A stretch of 64,000 nucleotides of DNA. Source: JACPNS01 sp051306435 (GTDB lineage Bacteria; Actinomycetota; Thermoleophilia; Solirubrobacterales; JACPNS01). The translations under genes were made by a program, and so were the position numbers. The DNA is taken from contig JBPPNF010000015.1 in the NCBI GenBank assembly GCA_051306435.1, forward strand, positions 1 through 64,000. Direction: 5' to 3'. The notes under the pieces are model-generated. The model saw only the letters and a list, made by a program, of their open reading frames with translations. It made no database searches and had not been told where the DNA came from. Each line of letters starts with the position of its first letter. Within the stretch, counting starts at the first letter, position 1. Positions 41,698 through 48,702 of this stretch are shown one piece after another.

Positions 41698-42888
41698 TCA
41701 AACTTTGAGCAGTCCGCGCCGGTACCGGAGCTGCTTGATCGTGGCCGCCAGTCTGTTCGTGTCGAGCGGCAGAACACCGGAGCTGAGATCATCTTCGAGC
41801 GATTCTGTAGCGGTGAGCATGCGCTCCAGGTCGCTTTCGGCGAGGTGTGACTTCATGCCGAGGGAGACGGCAAATTCGATCACTTGACGACGCGAGAAGT
41901 TGCTCTGTTTTCCGGCCGCAGGGAGGGCGAGGGTTGTGTCTCCGTAGGGAACGGTTGACGGGATGTCGTAGACCGGACTCAATGTCGTCGCTTCGTCCGC
42001 ACGAAGAAAGGAAACGTTCTTTGCGTGAAGGTCGCCGTTTCCGGTCAGCAGCGCGAACAACCACTGCCGAAAGAGGTCACGTATTGCGACTGGCTCGGAC
42101 GAGCACCGACTTGATATCGCCGAAAACAGATCCTCGGTCGTCACGCTGTACTTGTCGCCGGGCCAGAGGCCCATGCACTGGCATCCGTCCTCCACGGGCA
42201 GCCTGTGTAGTTGGCCGGATTTCTCAACCCGGTCAAAGCGTGTTACGAGCAGTCCGGCTTTGGCGTTCTGGTCGTGCACCAGTTCTGCCTCGACGGTTTT
42301 CAGCCCGCAGCGGACGGCAAGTCTGATGAAAAAGGCTTCGTTCTCAATCACGTGTGGGAACTCCGGTGCATTGAGTTTGAGGATGTAACTGCGGTTTTCG
42401 CGCATGACCGGAAGTGAGATCATCTGGCCGGACACTTTGTCCTGAACTCCAGGGAGGCCCACCCGGTCGGCAACAGTCATCCCGGCAAGGCGATCAAAAT
42501 CGAGCTCGCCGTCGGGCATCACCCGAGCTGTTTCCGGCAGCGCATCCGGTGTCGACCCCTCTGGCAGGACCTGGACGTCCCCGATTGTGTCTTCACCGAT
42601 CTCCAGAAGCAGTGAGAACTCATCATCGGCAGAGATCTTTTTCGCTGTCCGTAGAGCCGCAAGCCGCCGTCCCTCGGGCAGGAGCCCTGCGAAAAAGGGC
42701 GGCACCGCGCGGCGAGTCACTGTCGTCGGCTCGTCGGTCAGCGGGAGCGTTGATGCGACCGGTGGCAATGAGCTGTCGAGGTACTCAGGCAGATAGCTGT
42801 ACTCGGTGGCATTTGCCGTCAGCCTGAGCCGCCCCGCGTGGACTCCGCCCTTGAACACATCGGCCACCTCGTCAAAACCGCTGTTCAT
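41698..42888 (-). CDS. hipA: HipA-family serine/threonine kinase toxin
   Basis: 396 residues. The N-subdomain has AVPPFFAGLLPEG, and the kinase core has a variant activation-type loop GLPGVQDKVSG. The ATP Lys lies in YILKLNAPEFP. The catalytic loop is GNGDLHAKNVSFL and the metal motif SPVYDIPS. In type II systems HipA phosphorylates targets such as glutamyl-tRNA synthetase and slows growth. ATG overlaps the hipB stop (ATGA). GC and codon choice are lower and less biased than in the flanking metabolic genes, suggesting acquisition. Confidence 0.9.
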   Translation of the reverse strand: MNSGFDEVADVFKGGVHAGRLRLTANATEYSYLPEYLDSSLPPVASTLPLTDEPTTVTRRAVPPFFAGLLPEGRRLAALRTAKKISADDEFSLLLEIGEDTIGDVQVLPEGSTPDALPETARVMPDGELDFDRLAGMTVADRVGLPGVQDKVSGQMISLPVMRENRSYILKLNAPEFPHVIENEAFFIRLAVRCGLKTVEAELVHDQNAKAGLLVTRFDRVEKSGQLHRLPVEDGCQCMGLWPGDKYSVTTEDLFSAISSRCSSEPVAIRDLFRQWLFALLTGNGDLHAKNVSFLRADEATTLSPVYDIPSTVPYGDTTLALPAAGKQSNFSRRQVIEFAVSLGMKSHLAESDLERMLTATESLEDDLSSGVLPLDTNRLAATIKQLRYRRGLLKV

Positions 42889-43106
42889 CGGAGCCGATCT
42901 TTCAACTCGATCTTGAGTCCGAGCACGGTCAGGACGTCAATGACTTTTGAGAGTCGAACCGTCGGCTTGCCGTGTTCGAGCTGGTGCACAAAGGTCACCG
43001 CTACACCTGCGAGGTCGGCGACGTCTCTCAACGTCAGTCCAAGCTGCTTGCGCCGAGCACGGATCTGATTTCCGAGAAGCTCTGTAGTTGTAGACGTGGA
43101 GGTCAT
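42885..43106 (-). CDS. hipB: HipB-like antitoxin (HTH_XRE)
   Basis: 73 residues. A helix-turn-helix of Cro/C1 type (RKQLGLTLRDVADLAGVAVTFVHQLEHGKPTV, about 19-51) is followed by a short beta tail, VLGLKIELKDRL. It binds HipA and represses its own operon. ATG 43106 lacks a Shine-Dalgarno site, and a TTAGTCGATCGAAC element sits directly before it. Confidence 0.88.
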   Translation of the reverse strand: MTSTSTTTELLGNQIRARRKQLGLTLRDVADLAGVAVTFVHQLEHGKPTVRLSKVIDVLTVLGLKIELKDRLR

Positions 43107-43108
43107 TT

Positions 43109-43247
43109 GTTCGATCGACTAAATGTTAGCCCTCAGATGGCGTGTTTACGTTAAAACTGGCACAAATTTAGGCAAACGCATAAAAACTTGCGGAAAACAC
43201 GGTCCAAAGTGCAATAAGAAGGCAAAAACTAGGTGTTCGACTAATTT
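43109..43247. promoter_or_regulatory. AT-rich hipBA/rpiB intergenic region with repeated GTTCGA..CTAA sites
   Basis: GTTCGATCGACTAA (43109-43122) and GTTCGACTAA (43235-43244) are direct repeats at either end of this low-GC stretch. The first touches the hipB start just downstream of a minus-strand TAACAT (43123-43128), as expected for a self-regulating operator. The second lies 49 bases before rpiB. Confidence 0.45.
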
Positions 43248-43279
43248 ACGCTCCCGAAGCGCCGACACAATGCACTCGG

Positions 43280-43285
43280 TAGCGT
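43280..43285 (+). promoter_or_regulatory. Leaderless-type -10 box of rpiB
   Basis: TAGCGT lies seven bases before ATG 43293. Confidence 0.45.
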
Positions 43286-43292
43286 GTGACCG

Positions 43293-43739
43293 ATGAAGAT
43301 CGCCTGCGCCTTTGATCACGCCGGATTTGGCCTGCGCGAGGAAGTCATTGGCGCCGTCGAGGCCGCCGGCCACGAGCCGATCGACATGGGCGTGCGGTCG
43401 CCCGAACCCGTGGATTATCCGGACGTCGCGCGCAAAGTCGCCCGCGCCGTCGCGACGGGCGTCGTCGAGCGCGGGATCCTCGTCTGCGGATCGGGAGCGG
43501 GGGTGTCGGTGGCGGCCACGAAGTTTCACGGCGTGCGCGCCGCGACGATCCACGACGAATACACCGCCCACCAGGCGGTCGAGCACGACGGCGTGAACGT
43601 ACTCTGCCTCGGGTCGCGCGTGATCGGCGGGGAGCTCGCGAAAGAGATCGTCACCCGATTCCTCGCCGCCGAGGTCAGCAATGATGAGCGCCATGTGCGA
43701 CGCCGCGAAAAACTCGCCCAGATCGAGTCCGAGAACTGA
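43293..43739 (+). CDS. rpiB: Ribose-5-phosphate isomerase B
   Basis: 148 residues. Asp8-His9 (AFDHAGF), active-site Cys65 in GILVCGSGAGVSVAATK and NVLCLGSRVIG identify RpiB. It interconverts ribulose-5-P and ribose-5-P, the step between Gnd and Tkt. It is thus a natural member of the upstream pathway cluster, now separated from it by hipBA and the miniprotein. Confidence 0.94.
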   Translation: MKIACAFDHAGFGLREEVIGAVEAAGHEPIDMGVRSPEPVDYPDVARKVARAVATGVVERGILVCGSGAGVSVAATKFHGVRAATIHDEYTAHQAVEHDGVNVLCLGSRVIGGELAKEIVTRFLAAEVSNDERHVRRREKLAQIESEN

Positions 43740-43757
43740 TCGGCCCGCCCGTGCGTT

Positions 43758-43763
43758 TAGGCT
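43758..43763 (+). promoter_or_regulatory. Leaderless-type -10 box of SGNH hydrolase
   Basis: TAGGCT lies seven bases before ATG 43771 and supports that start over longer in-frame codons. Confidence 0.45.
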
Positions 43764-43770
43764 CTCACCA

Positions 43771-44598
43771 ATGACAGCGCCGCCAGTCTTCAGCCGTTAC
43801 GTCGCACTCGGAGATTCCACGACCGAAGGCCTCGACGATCCCTACCCCGGGCACCCGCTCGGGCAGGAGGTGTTTCGCGGCTGGGCCGATCGACTGGCCG
43901 ACCGGCTCGCAGTTGACAACCCGCGACTCGAGTACGCAAACCTCGCGATCCGTGGTCGCCTGAGTGGCCAGATTCGCGAGCAGCAGCTCGAGCCGGCCCT
44001 GGCGATGGATCCGGACCTGGCCAGCGTGGTCGGTGGAGTCAACGACGTTCTGCGTCCGAAGTTCGACATCGACATCGTCGCCGGGCACCTCGAGGCGATG
44101 TGCTCGGCGCTCCGCGAGAAGGCATCCGCCGTTCTCGTGATGACGCTCCCGGATCTTTCTTCGTCAATGCGCGTCGCGCGCATCTTCAGCGAGCGCCTGA
44201 CCGCCTACAACCAGAGCATTCGCGACGTCGCCAAGCAGACCGGTGCCACGCTCGTCGACATGGCCGAAGAGTTCGGCGAATACGACCCGCGCGGCTGGAG
44301 CCCGGACCGGCTGCACGCCAACGCCATCGGCCACCAGTACCTGATGTGGGGTGCGGCCGACGCGCTGGGTCTGCCCGATGCGCCCGAGCACCTGAAAGCG
44401 CTTCACGCAGACACCCCTGGTGTGCCGGCGCTGCCCAGGCACAAGGCGTTTGCGACGGAGTCGGCCTGGCTGTGGATGCACCTGCGTCCGTGGATCGTGC
44501 GCCGCATCAAGGGGACCTCCTCGGGCGACGGCATCTCGGCCAAGCGTCCAGAGATGCGCCCCTTGCTTGGGCAGGATCTGGCAAGTTCTGAGGCGTGA
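43771..44598 (+). CDS. SGNH/GDSL-family hydrolase
   Basis: 275 residues. Block I YVALGDSTTEGL carries the nucleophilic Ser, block II has the Gly in LAIRGR, block III GGVNDVL supplies Asn, and block V SPDRLHANAIGH supplies the Asp/His pair. No signal peptide, so it is cytoplasmic. It is an esterase or lipase-like enzyme of unknown substrate. The C-terminal about 50 residues are an Arg/Trp-rich extension (LWMHLRPWIVRRIKG). The stop overlaps the next gene (GTGA). Confidence 0.88.
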   Translation: MTAPPVFSRYVALGDSTTEGLDDPYPGHPLGQEVFRGWADRLADRLAVDNPRLEYANLAIRGRLSGQIREQQLEPALAMDPDLASVVGGVNDVLRPKFDIDIVAGHLEAMCSALREKASAVLVMTLPDLSSSMRVARIFSERLTAYNQSIRDVAKQTGATLVDMAEEFGEYDPRGWSPDRLHANAIGHQYLMWGAADALGLPDAPEHLKALHADTPGVPALPRHKAFATESAWLWMHLRPWIVRRIKGTSSGDGISAKRPEMRPLLGQDLASSEA

Positions 44599-45545
44599 GC
44601 CTCCCGCGCAACTCCTTCGCCGTCCTCGCAGCACTCGCACTGACCGCCGCATTCGCCGCCGCTGCGCTCGGCCAACCAAAGGTCAAGGCCACGAAGTGCA
44701 CGGTCTTCCCGGCTGACAACCCGTGGAATCAGCGGGTCGATCAGCTGCCGGTCGCCGACGAGTCCAACGATCTCGTCCGCTCAATCGGACTTGACGCAGA
44801 TGCCCACGCCGACTTCGGCTCCGGAAAGTGGGCTGGCGGCCCGATCGGCATCCCGTACGTGGTCGTTGGCGGCAGGCAGAAGAAGGTCCGCGTCAGCTTT
44901 GAGTACGCCGACGAGTCCGACCGCGCGCGCTATCCCCTGCCGAAGAAGGCTCCGGTCGAGGGCGGTAAGAACGCCGACGGCGACCGCCACGTGATCGTCA
45001 TCGACAAGGCGAAGTGCAAGCTCTATGAGCTCTACGCCGCCTACCCGAAGAACGGCGGAAAGTCCTGGGCAGCCGGCTCCGGCGCGATCTGGAGCCTGAA
45101 GTCGAACAAGCTTCGCCCAGCCGGTTGGACCAGCGCCGACGCCGCCGGCCTGCCGATCTACCCGGGCCTCGCCCGCTACGACGAAGTCGCCAGGGGCGAG
45201 ATCGCCCACGCACTCAGGTTCACGGCGCCGCGCACGCGCATGTCCTACGTCTATCCGGCGCGCCACCAGGCCGGCAGCAGCGACAGTGCGGACCTGCCGC
45301 CGATGGGCGCACGTCTGCGGCTCAAAGCAAGTGTGAACATCGCCGGCTTCCCGAAGCAGTCGCGCGTCGTTCTGACCGCGCTGCGACGCTACGGAATGCT
45401 GCTGGCCGACAACGGCTCGCCCTGGTACATCTCCGGCGCGCCCGACCCGCGCTGGGACAACGACGATCTGCATTCGCTGGGGCGGCTGAGCGGATCGGAC
45501 TTCGAAGTGGTCGACACGTCGTCGCTGCCGCGCCCCGGCCTCTGA
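44595..45545 (+). CDS. Secreted protein of unknown function
   Basis: 316 residues with a Sec signal (NSFAVLAALALTAAFAAAALG). The mature protein begins CTVFPADNPWNQRVDQLPVA. It has repeated polar-aromatic stretches (GIPYVVVGG, VSFEYADESDRARYPLP, HVIVIDKAKCKLYELYA) and ends with AAGRYG-like RRYGMLLADNGSPWYISGAPDPRWDNDDL. I have seen similar NPWN...-type secreted proteins in soil bacteria but can assign no activity. GTG 44595 overlaps the SGNH stop, so they are likely co-expressed. Confidence 0.75.
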   Translation: MSLPRNSFAVLAALALTAAFAAAALGQPKVKATKCTVFPADNPWNQRVDQLPVADESNDLVRSIGLDADAHADFGSGKWAGGPIGIPYVVVGGRQKKVRVSFEYADESDRARYPLPKKAPVEGGKNADGDRHVIVIDKAKCKLYELYAAYPKNGGKSWAAGSGAIWSLKSNKLRPAGWTSADAAGLPIYPGLARYDEVARGEIAHALRFTAPRTRMSYVYPARHQAGSSDSADLPPMGARLRLKASVNIAGFPKQSRVVLTALRRYGMLLADNGSPWYISGAPDPRWDNDDLHSLGRLSGSDFEVVDTSSLPRPGL

Positions 45546-45565
45546 GACATACGGACAGTGGCGCG

Positions 45566-45583
45566 CTCCGACAAACGTCGGAG
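45566..45583 (+). terminator. Short perfect hairpin after the secreted protein gene
   Basis: CTCCGAC and GTCGGAG form a seven-base stem with an AAAC loop, 20 bases after the stop. A weak T content follows. Confidence 0.4.
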
Positions 45584-45607
45584 TTCGATGATCCCGACTG
45601 CTGGGAA

Positions 45608-45851
45608 GCCGCCGTAGAAGGCGATGATCCGCGCGGCGAACTCGATCACGGGAAAGCCGTACAAATGGGGTGGAGGGCACGGCCGTTGGTATGACAGCGG
45701 CTACGACTGCTCGGGCGCGACCAGCTTCGTGCTGCGCACCGGCGGCTTCGCCATCTGGGGCGTCAAACGCGCCGGCAGCAAAGGCCCGCGCTGGCGCGCA
45801 AGCGTGCGCCCGACCGGCGGATTCAAGCTGCGCCACCCGGCCGGTCTGTAG
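45608..45851 (+). pseudogene. Truncated and frameshifted NlpC/P60-like paralogue
   Basis: This is a decayed copy of the gene that follows. The shared segment RAANSITGKPYKWGGGHGRWYDSGYDCSGATS matches the intact copy almost residue for residue. Upstream of the ATG at 45624 the homology continues in another frame (a one-base shift near 45612-45620). Downstream about 45 residues including the catalytic-His region (ANREHVYMVIAG in the intact copy) are missing. The frame resumes at GPRWRASVRPTGGFKLRHP. There is no signal peptide. It should be non-functional. Confidence 0.75.
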
Positions 45852-45922
45852 ACGCAATCGCGCTTTCGTCCGGGCCGGCAACCGCGACCTTTTCCGCGCG
45901 CTGCCGTTAACGATGGAGTCTG

Positions 45923-46609
45923 ATGTTTTCTCGCACCCAATCGATCAGGATGCTCGTAGTCGTGGCCTCAGTGGCCACGCTCGCCTTCGCCACAACTTCT
46001 TCCGCCGGCGCGTGGTCAGGCAAGGACCGCTACTGCGACGCCTGGAACTTCGCCGCAGACCCCGACTGCCGGCACCCCCGTTACGACCAGGCCCCGACTT
46101 CCGCCACCGGCGCAACGAGCGCCACGGGAGCAACAGGCCCGACCGAGCCGGTGTTCCGCGGCGACACGGTCTGGCCCGCGCCGCCGGGCGGCAAGTACGG
46201 GAAGATCCGCGCCAACGGCCGAACCGCCTATGCGCCGAAGAATGCGCCCGCCGCGGTCAGGCGGATGTTCCGGGCCGCGAACTCGATCACGAGGAAGCCG
46301 TACGTCTGGGGCGGCGGACACGTGCGTTGGTATGACAAGGGCTACGACTGCTCAGGCGCGACGAGCTTGATTCTGCGTGCCGGCGGATTCGTCTCGTGGC
46401 CGATGGTCTCGGGGACGCTTGCCAACTGGGGTTCAAGAGGCCCCGGCCGCTGGGTGCAGATCTACGCCAACCGCGAGCACGTCTACATGGTGATCGCCGG
46501 AGTGCGCTTTGACACGACGCCGTGGTATCCGGGCGAGAAGGGCCCGAGGTGGCGCGCAACAGTGCGCTCCACCAAGGGCTTCTCGCTGCGTCATCCGATG
46601 CGGTACTAG
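45923..46609 (+). CDS. Secreted NlpC/P60-like peptidoglycan hydrolase
   Basis: 228 residues with a signal peptide (MFSRTQSIRMLVVVASVATLAFATTSSAGA). A Thr/Ala/Gly linker (about 60-85) leads to the catalytic domain: YVWGGGHVRWYDKGYDCSGATS (Cys nucleophile) and the candidate His in NREHVYMVIAG. It probably cleaves stem peptides in the wall. It is the intact member of a tandem duplication and a paralogue of the gene at 17.9-18.8 kb. The stop lies in CTAG, shared with the opposing ligase gene. Confidence 0.85.
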   Translation: MFSRTQSIRMLVVVASVATLAFATTSSAGAWSGKDRYCDAWNFAADPDCRHPRYDQAPTSATGATSATGATGPTEPVFRGDTVWPAPPGGKYGKIRANGRTAYAPKNAPAAVRRMFRAANSITRKPYVWGGGHVRWYDKGYDCSGATSLILRAGGFVSWPMVSGTLANWGSRGPGRWVQIYANREHVYMVIAGVRFDTTPWYPGEKGPRWRATVRSTKGFSLRHPMRY

Positions 46610-48111
46610 TTGGCGATCCCTGCGGGGACTTCGATCCCCCGCTTGAGGATCTTGCCGGTCGCCGTCTTGGGCAGTTCGTCGACGAACCAGATGTGGCGCG
46701 GGTACTTGTAGGCCGCGACGCGCTCCTTGACGAACGCCTGGATCTCGTCGGCGGTGGCCGTCTGGCCGGGCTTGAGGCCGATCACGGCGGCGATCTCTTC
46801 GCCGTGCGTCTCGTCGGGCACGCCGATCACTGCGGCCTCCATCACGGCCGGGTGCTCGTAGATGACTTCCTCGATCTCGCGCGGGTAGACGTTGTAGCCG
46901 CCGCGGATGATCATCTCCTTCTTGCGGTCGACGATGAAGTAGTAGCCCTCGTCGTCGCGCCTGCCGATGTCTCCGGAGAGGAACCAGTCGCCGCGCATGA
47001 CCTCGGCCGTCGCGTCGTCGCGCTTCCAGTAGCCCTTCATCACGTTGGGACCCTTGATCGCGATCTCGCCCACGGCGTCCGGGCCGTCCGGGACATCGTT
47101 GCCGTCGTCGTCGACGAGCTTCATCTCGACGCCGGCGACCGGCGTGCCGATCGAGCCCGGCTTGCTCGGCTTGCTGGGGACGTTGAAGCTCGCGACCGGT
47201 GAGGTCTCGGACAGCCCGTAGCCCTCGAGCAGCTTGGCGCCCAGCTTGTCCTCGACGCCGCTGAGCACCTCGACCGGCAGCGATGCGCCGCCGGACACGC
47301 AGTAGCGCAGCGAGGACGCGTCGACGTTCTCGACCGACGGGTCGTGGAGCAGGCCGACGAACATCGTCGGTACGCCCATGAACACGGTCACTCCGTCGCG
47401 GTCGATGATCTCGATCGCCTTGGCGGCGTCGAAGCGCGGCAGCAGGGTGACAGTTGAACCCGCGGCGATCGCCGAGTTCATCGCGCAGGTCTGACCGAAC
47501 GAGTGGAACAGCGGCAGGCCGCCGAAGAGCACGTCGTCGGGGGTGAAGTGGAACATCTCTACGGTGGTCTCGACGTTGCTGCCGATGTTTGCGTGTGTCA
47601 GCTCGGCGCCCTTCGGTGTTCCGGTCGTGCCAGAGGTGTAGAGAATCACGCAGGTGTCGTCGTCTGCGCGGGGGACGTTCTCCTGCAGCGGCGCGGCGGT
47701 GGCGATCAGCTGCTCGAATTCGCCCGGCGTGACGACCGTGAGCGGGACGCCAGCTTCTTCGGCCGCGATCGCGGCTTCGTCGGCAAAGCCTTCCCAGGCG
47801 AAGAACTGCTTGGCGCCGGAGTCCGAGAGGTAGAACGACGCCTCGCGGCCTTTCAGGAGCACGTTCATCGGCACGACGGCAGCGCCTGCCTTGAGGATTC
47901 CGTAGTAGATCGCGGGGAAGTAGGGGACGTTCGGCAGCATGATGCCGACGCGGTCGCCCGGCTCGACGCCGCGCTCGACGAGCAGGCCGGCGATGTGCGC
48001 GGCCATGCCTTCCAGAGCTGCGTACGGAAGCTCGACATCGTCGAGCTTGATCGCGATCGCGCTCGGGTGTTCAGCAGCGGTCTTTGTCAGTGCATCGGCG
48101 AGGTTCGCCAT
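46606..48111 (-). CDS. fadD: Long-chain acyl-CoA ligase (AMP-binding)
   Basis: 501 residues, ANL-superfamily adenylating enzyme. The P-loop-like LYTSGTTGTPKGAELTH, A5 EGYGLSETSP, A7 FLSGDIGRRDDEGYYFIVDR, A8 KEMIIRGGYNVYPREIEE and the C-terminal catalytic Lys in PKTATGKILKR are complete. It activates a carboxylic acid, most likely a fatty acid, to its CoA thioester. The exact chain specificity is unknown. ATG 48111 has GGAGAAGAG upstream. It is divergent from marR. Confidence 0.88.
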   Translation of the reverse strand: MANLADALTKTAAEHPSAIAIKLDDVELPYAALEGMAAHIAGLLVERGVEPGDRVGIMLPNVPYFPAIYYGILKAGAAVVPMNVLLKGREASFYLSDSGAKQFFAWEGFADEAAIAAEEAGVPLTVVTPGEFEQLIATAAPLQENVPRADDDTCVILYTSGTTGTPKGAELTHANIGSNVETTVEMFHFTPDDVLFGGLPLFHSFGQTCAMNSAIAAGSTVTLLPRFDAAKAIEIIDRDGVTVFMGVPTMFVGLLHDPSVENVDASSLRYCVSGGASLPVEVLSGVEDKLGAKLLEGYGLSETSPVASFNVPSKPSKPGSIGTPVAGVEMKLVDDDGNDVPDGPDAVGEIAIKGPNVMKGYWKRDDATAEVMRGDWFLSGDIGRRDDEGYYFIVDRKKEMIIRGGYNVYPREIEEVIYEHPAVMEAAVIGVPDETHGEEIAAVIGLKPGQTATADEIQAFVKERVAAYKYPRHIWFVDELPKTATGKILKRGIEVPAGIAN

Positions 48112-48191
48112 GTTCTCTTCTCCCCATGATTCATCGACGTTTGGCGCAATCTTACGACAAGTACAGCGTATTGAGGATGCCCATCAAATAC

Positions 48192-48233
48192 GCAATAGTT
48201 GCGATGTCACAATAGTTGCGCAAGTGGTAGGAT
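48192..48233 (+). promoter_or_regulatory. marR promoter with two repeated dyads
   Basis: GCAATAGTTGC (48192-48202) and CAATAGTTG (48210-48218) are direct repeats 17 bases apart, each an inverted repeat around TAG. A third palindrome, TTGCGCAA, overlaps the second (48216-48223). A -10 box TAGGAT (48228-48233) follows, seven bases before the marR ATG, with ATGTCA (48204-48209) as a -35 candidate. The second dyad falls in the promoter spacer, fitting self-repression by the MarR protein. Confidence 0.6.
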
Positions 48234-48240
48234 CGCGCCC

Positions 48241-48702
48241 ATGAGCACTGCAACCTCCCCCGAGGTGAGCTCCATCGCCGTCGCTGAAGACATCATCGCC
48301 GTGGTCACCCACGTGATGAAGAGCAGCTCGGCCCCGATGGTCGCGTTCGCCGAGCAGTACGACCTCAGGTTCACGCAACTGAAGCTGATGCTCGCACTCA
48401 GCGTCGCCGACGGGCCGCAACCGATCGGCCGCCTGGCCGAGACGATCGGCTCGTCGCTTCCGGCCACCGGCCGCGCCGTCGACGGTCTCGTCCGGCACGA
48501 GCTCGCCACCAGAACTGAAGACCCGACCGATCGCCGCGTCAAGCGCATCGAGCCGACGGAGCTCGGCGCGAGCAGCATGGACGCGATCTACGCGACCCGC
48601 GTGGCAACCCTGAACGACATCCTCAAGAAGCTCAGCACCGAGCAGATCGATGCGTTGTCGTCGGCGCTCGAGCCGCTGCGCAAAGAAACGGTGGGCAGCT
48701 GA
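48241..48702 (+). CDS. MarR-family transcriptional regulator
   Basis: 153 residues. Winged-helix: PQPIGRLAETIGSSLPATGRAVDGLVRHELATRTEDPTDRRVKRIEPTELG is the recognition helix and wing with the conserved DxRxxR element (DPTDRRVKR). It likely represses the exporter it overlaps (TGATG) and is released by a ligand. The repeated dyads upstream are its probable operators. Confidence 0.9.
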   Translation: MSTATSPEVSSIAVAEDIIAVVTHVMKSSSAPMVAFAEQYDLRFTQLKLMLALSVADGPQPIGRLAETIGSSLPATGRAVDGLVRHELATRTEDPTDRRVKRIEPTELGASSMDAIYATRVATLNDILKKLSTEQIDALSSALEPLRKETVGS

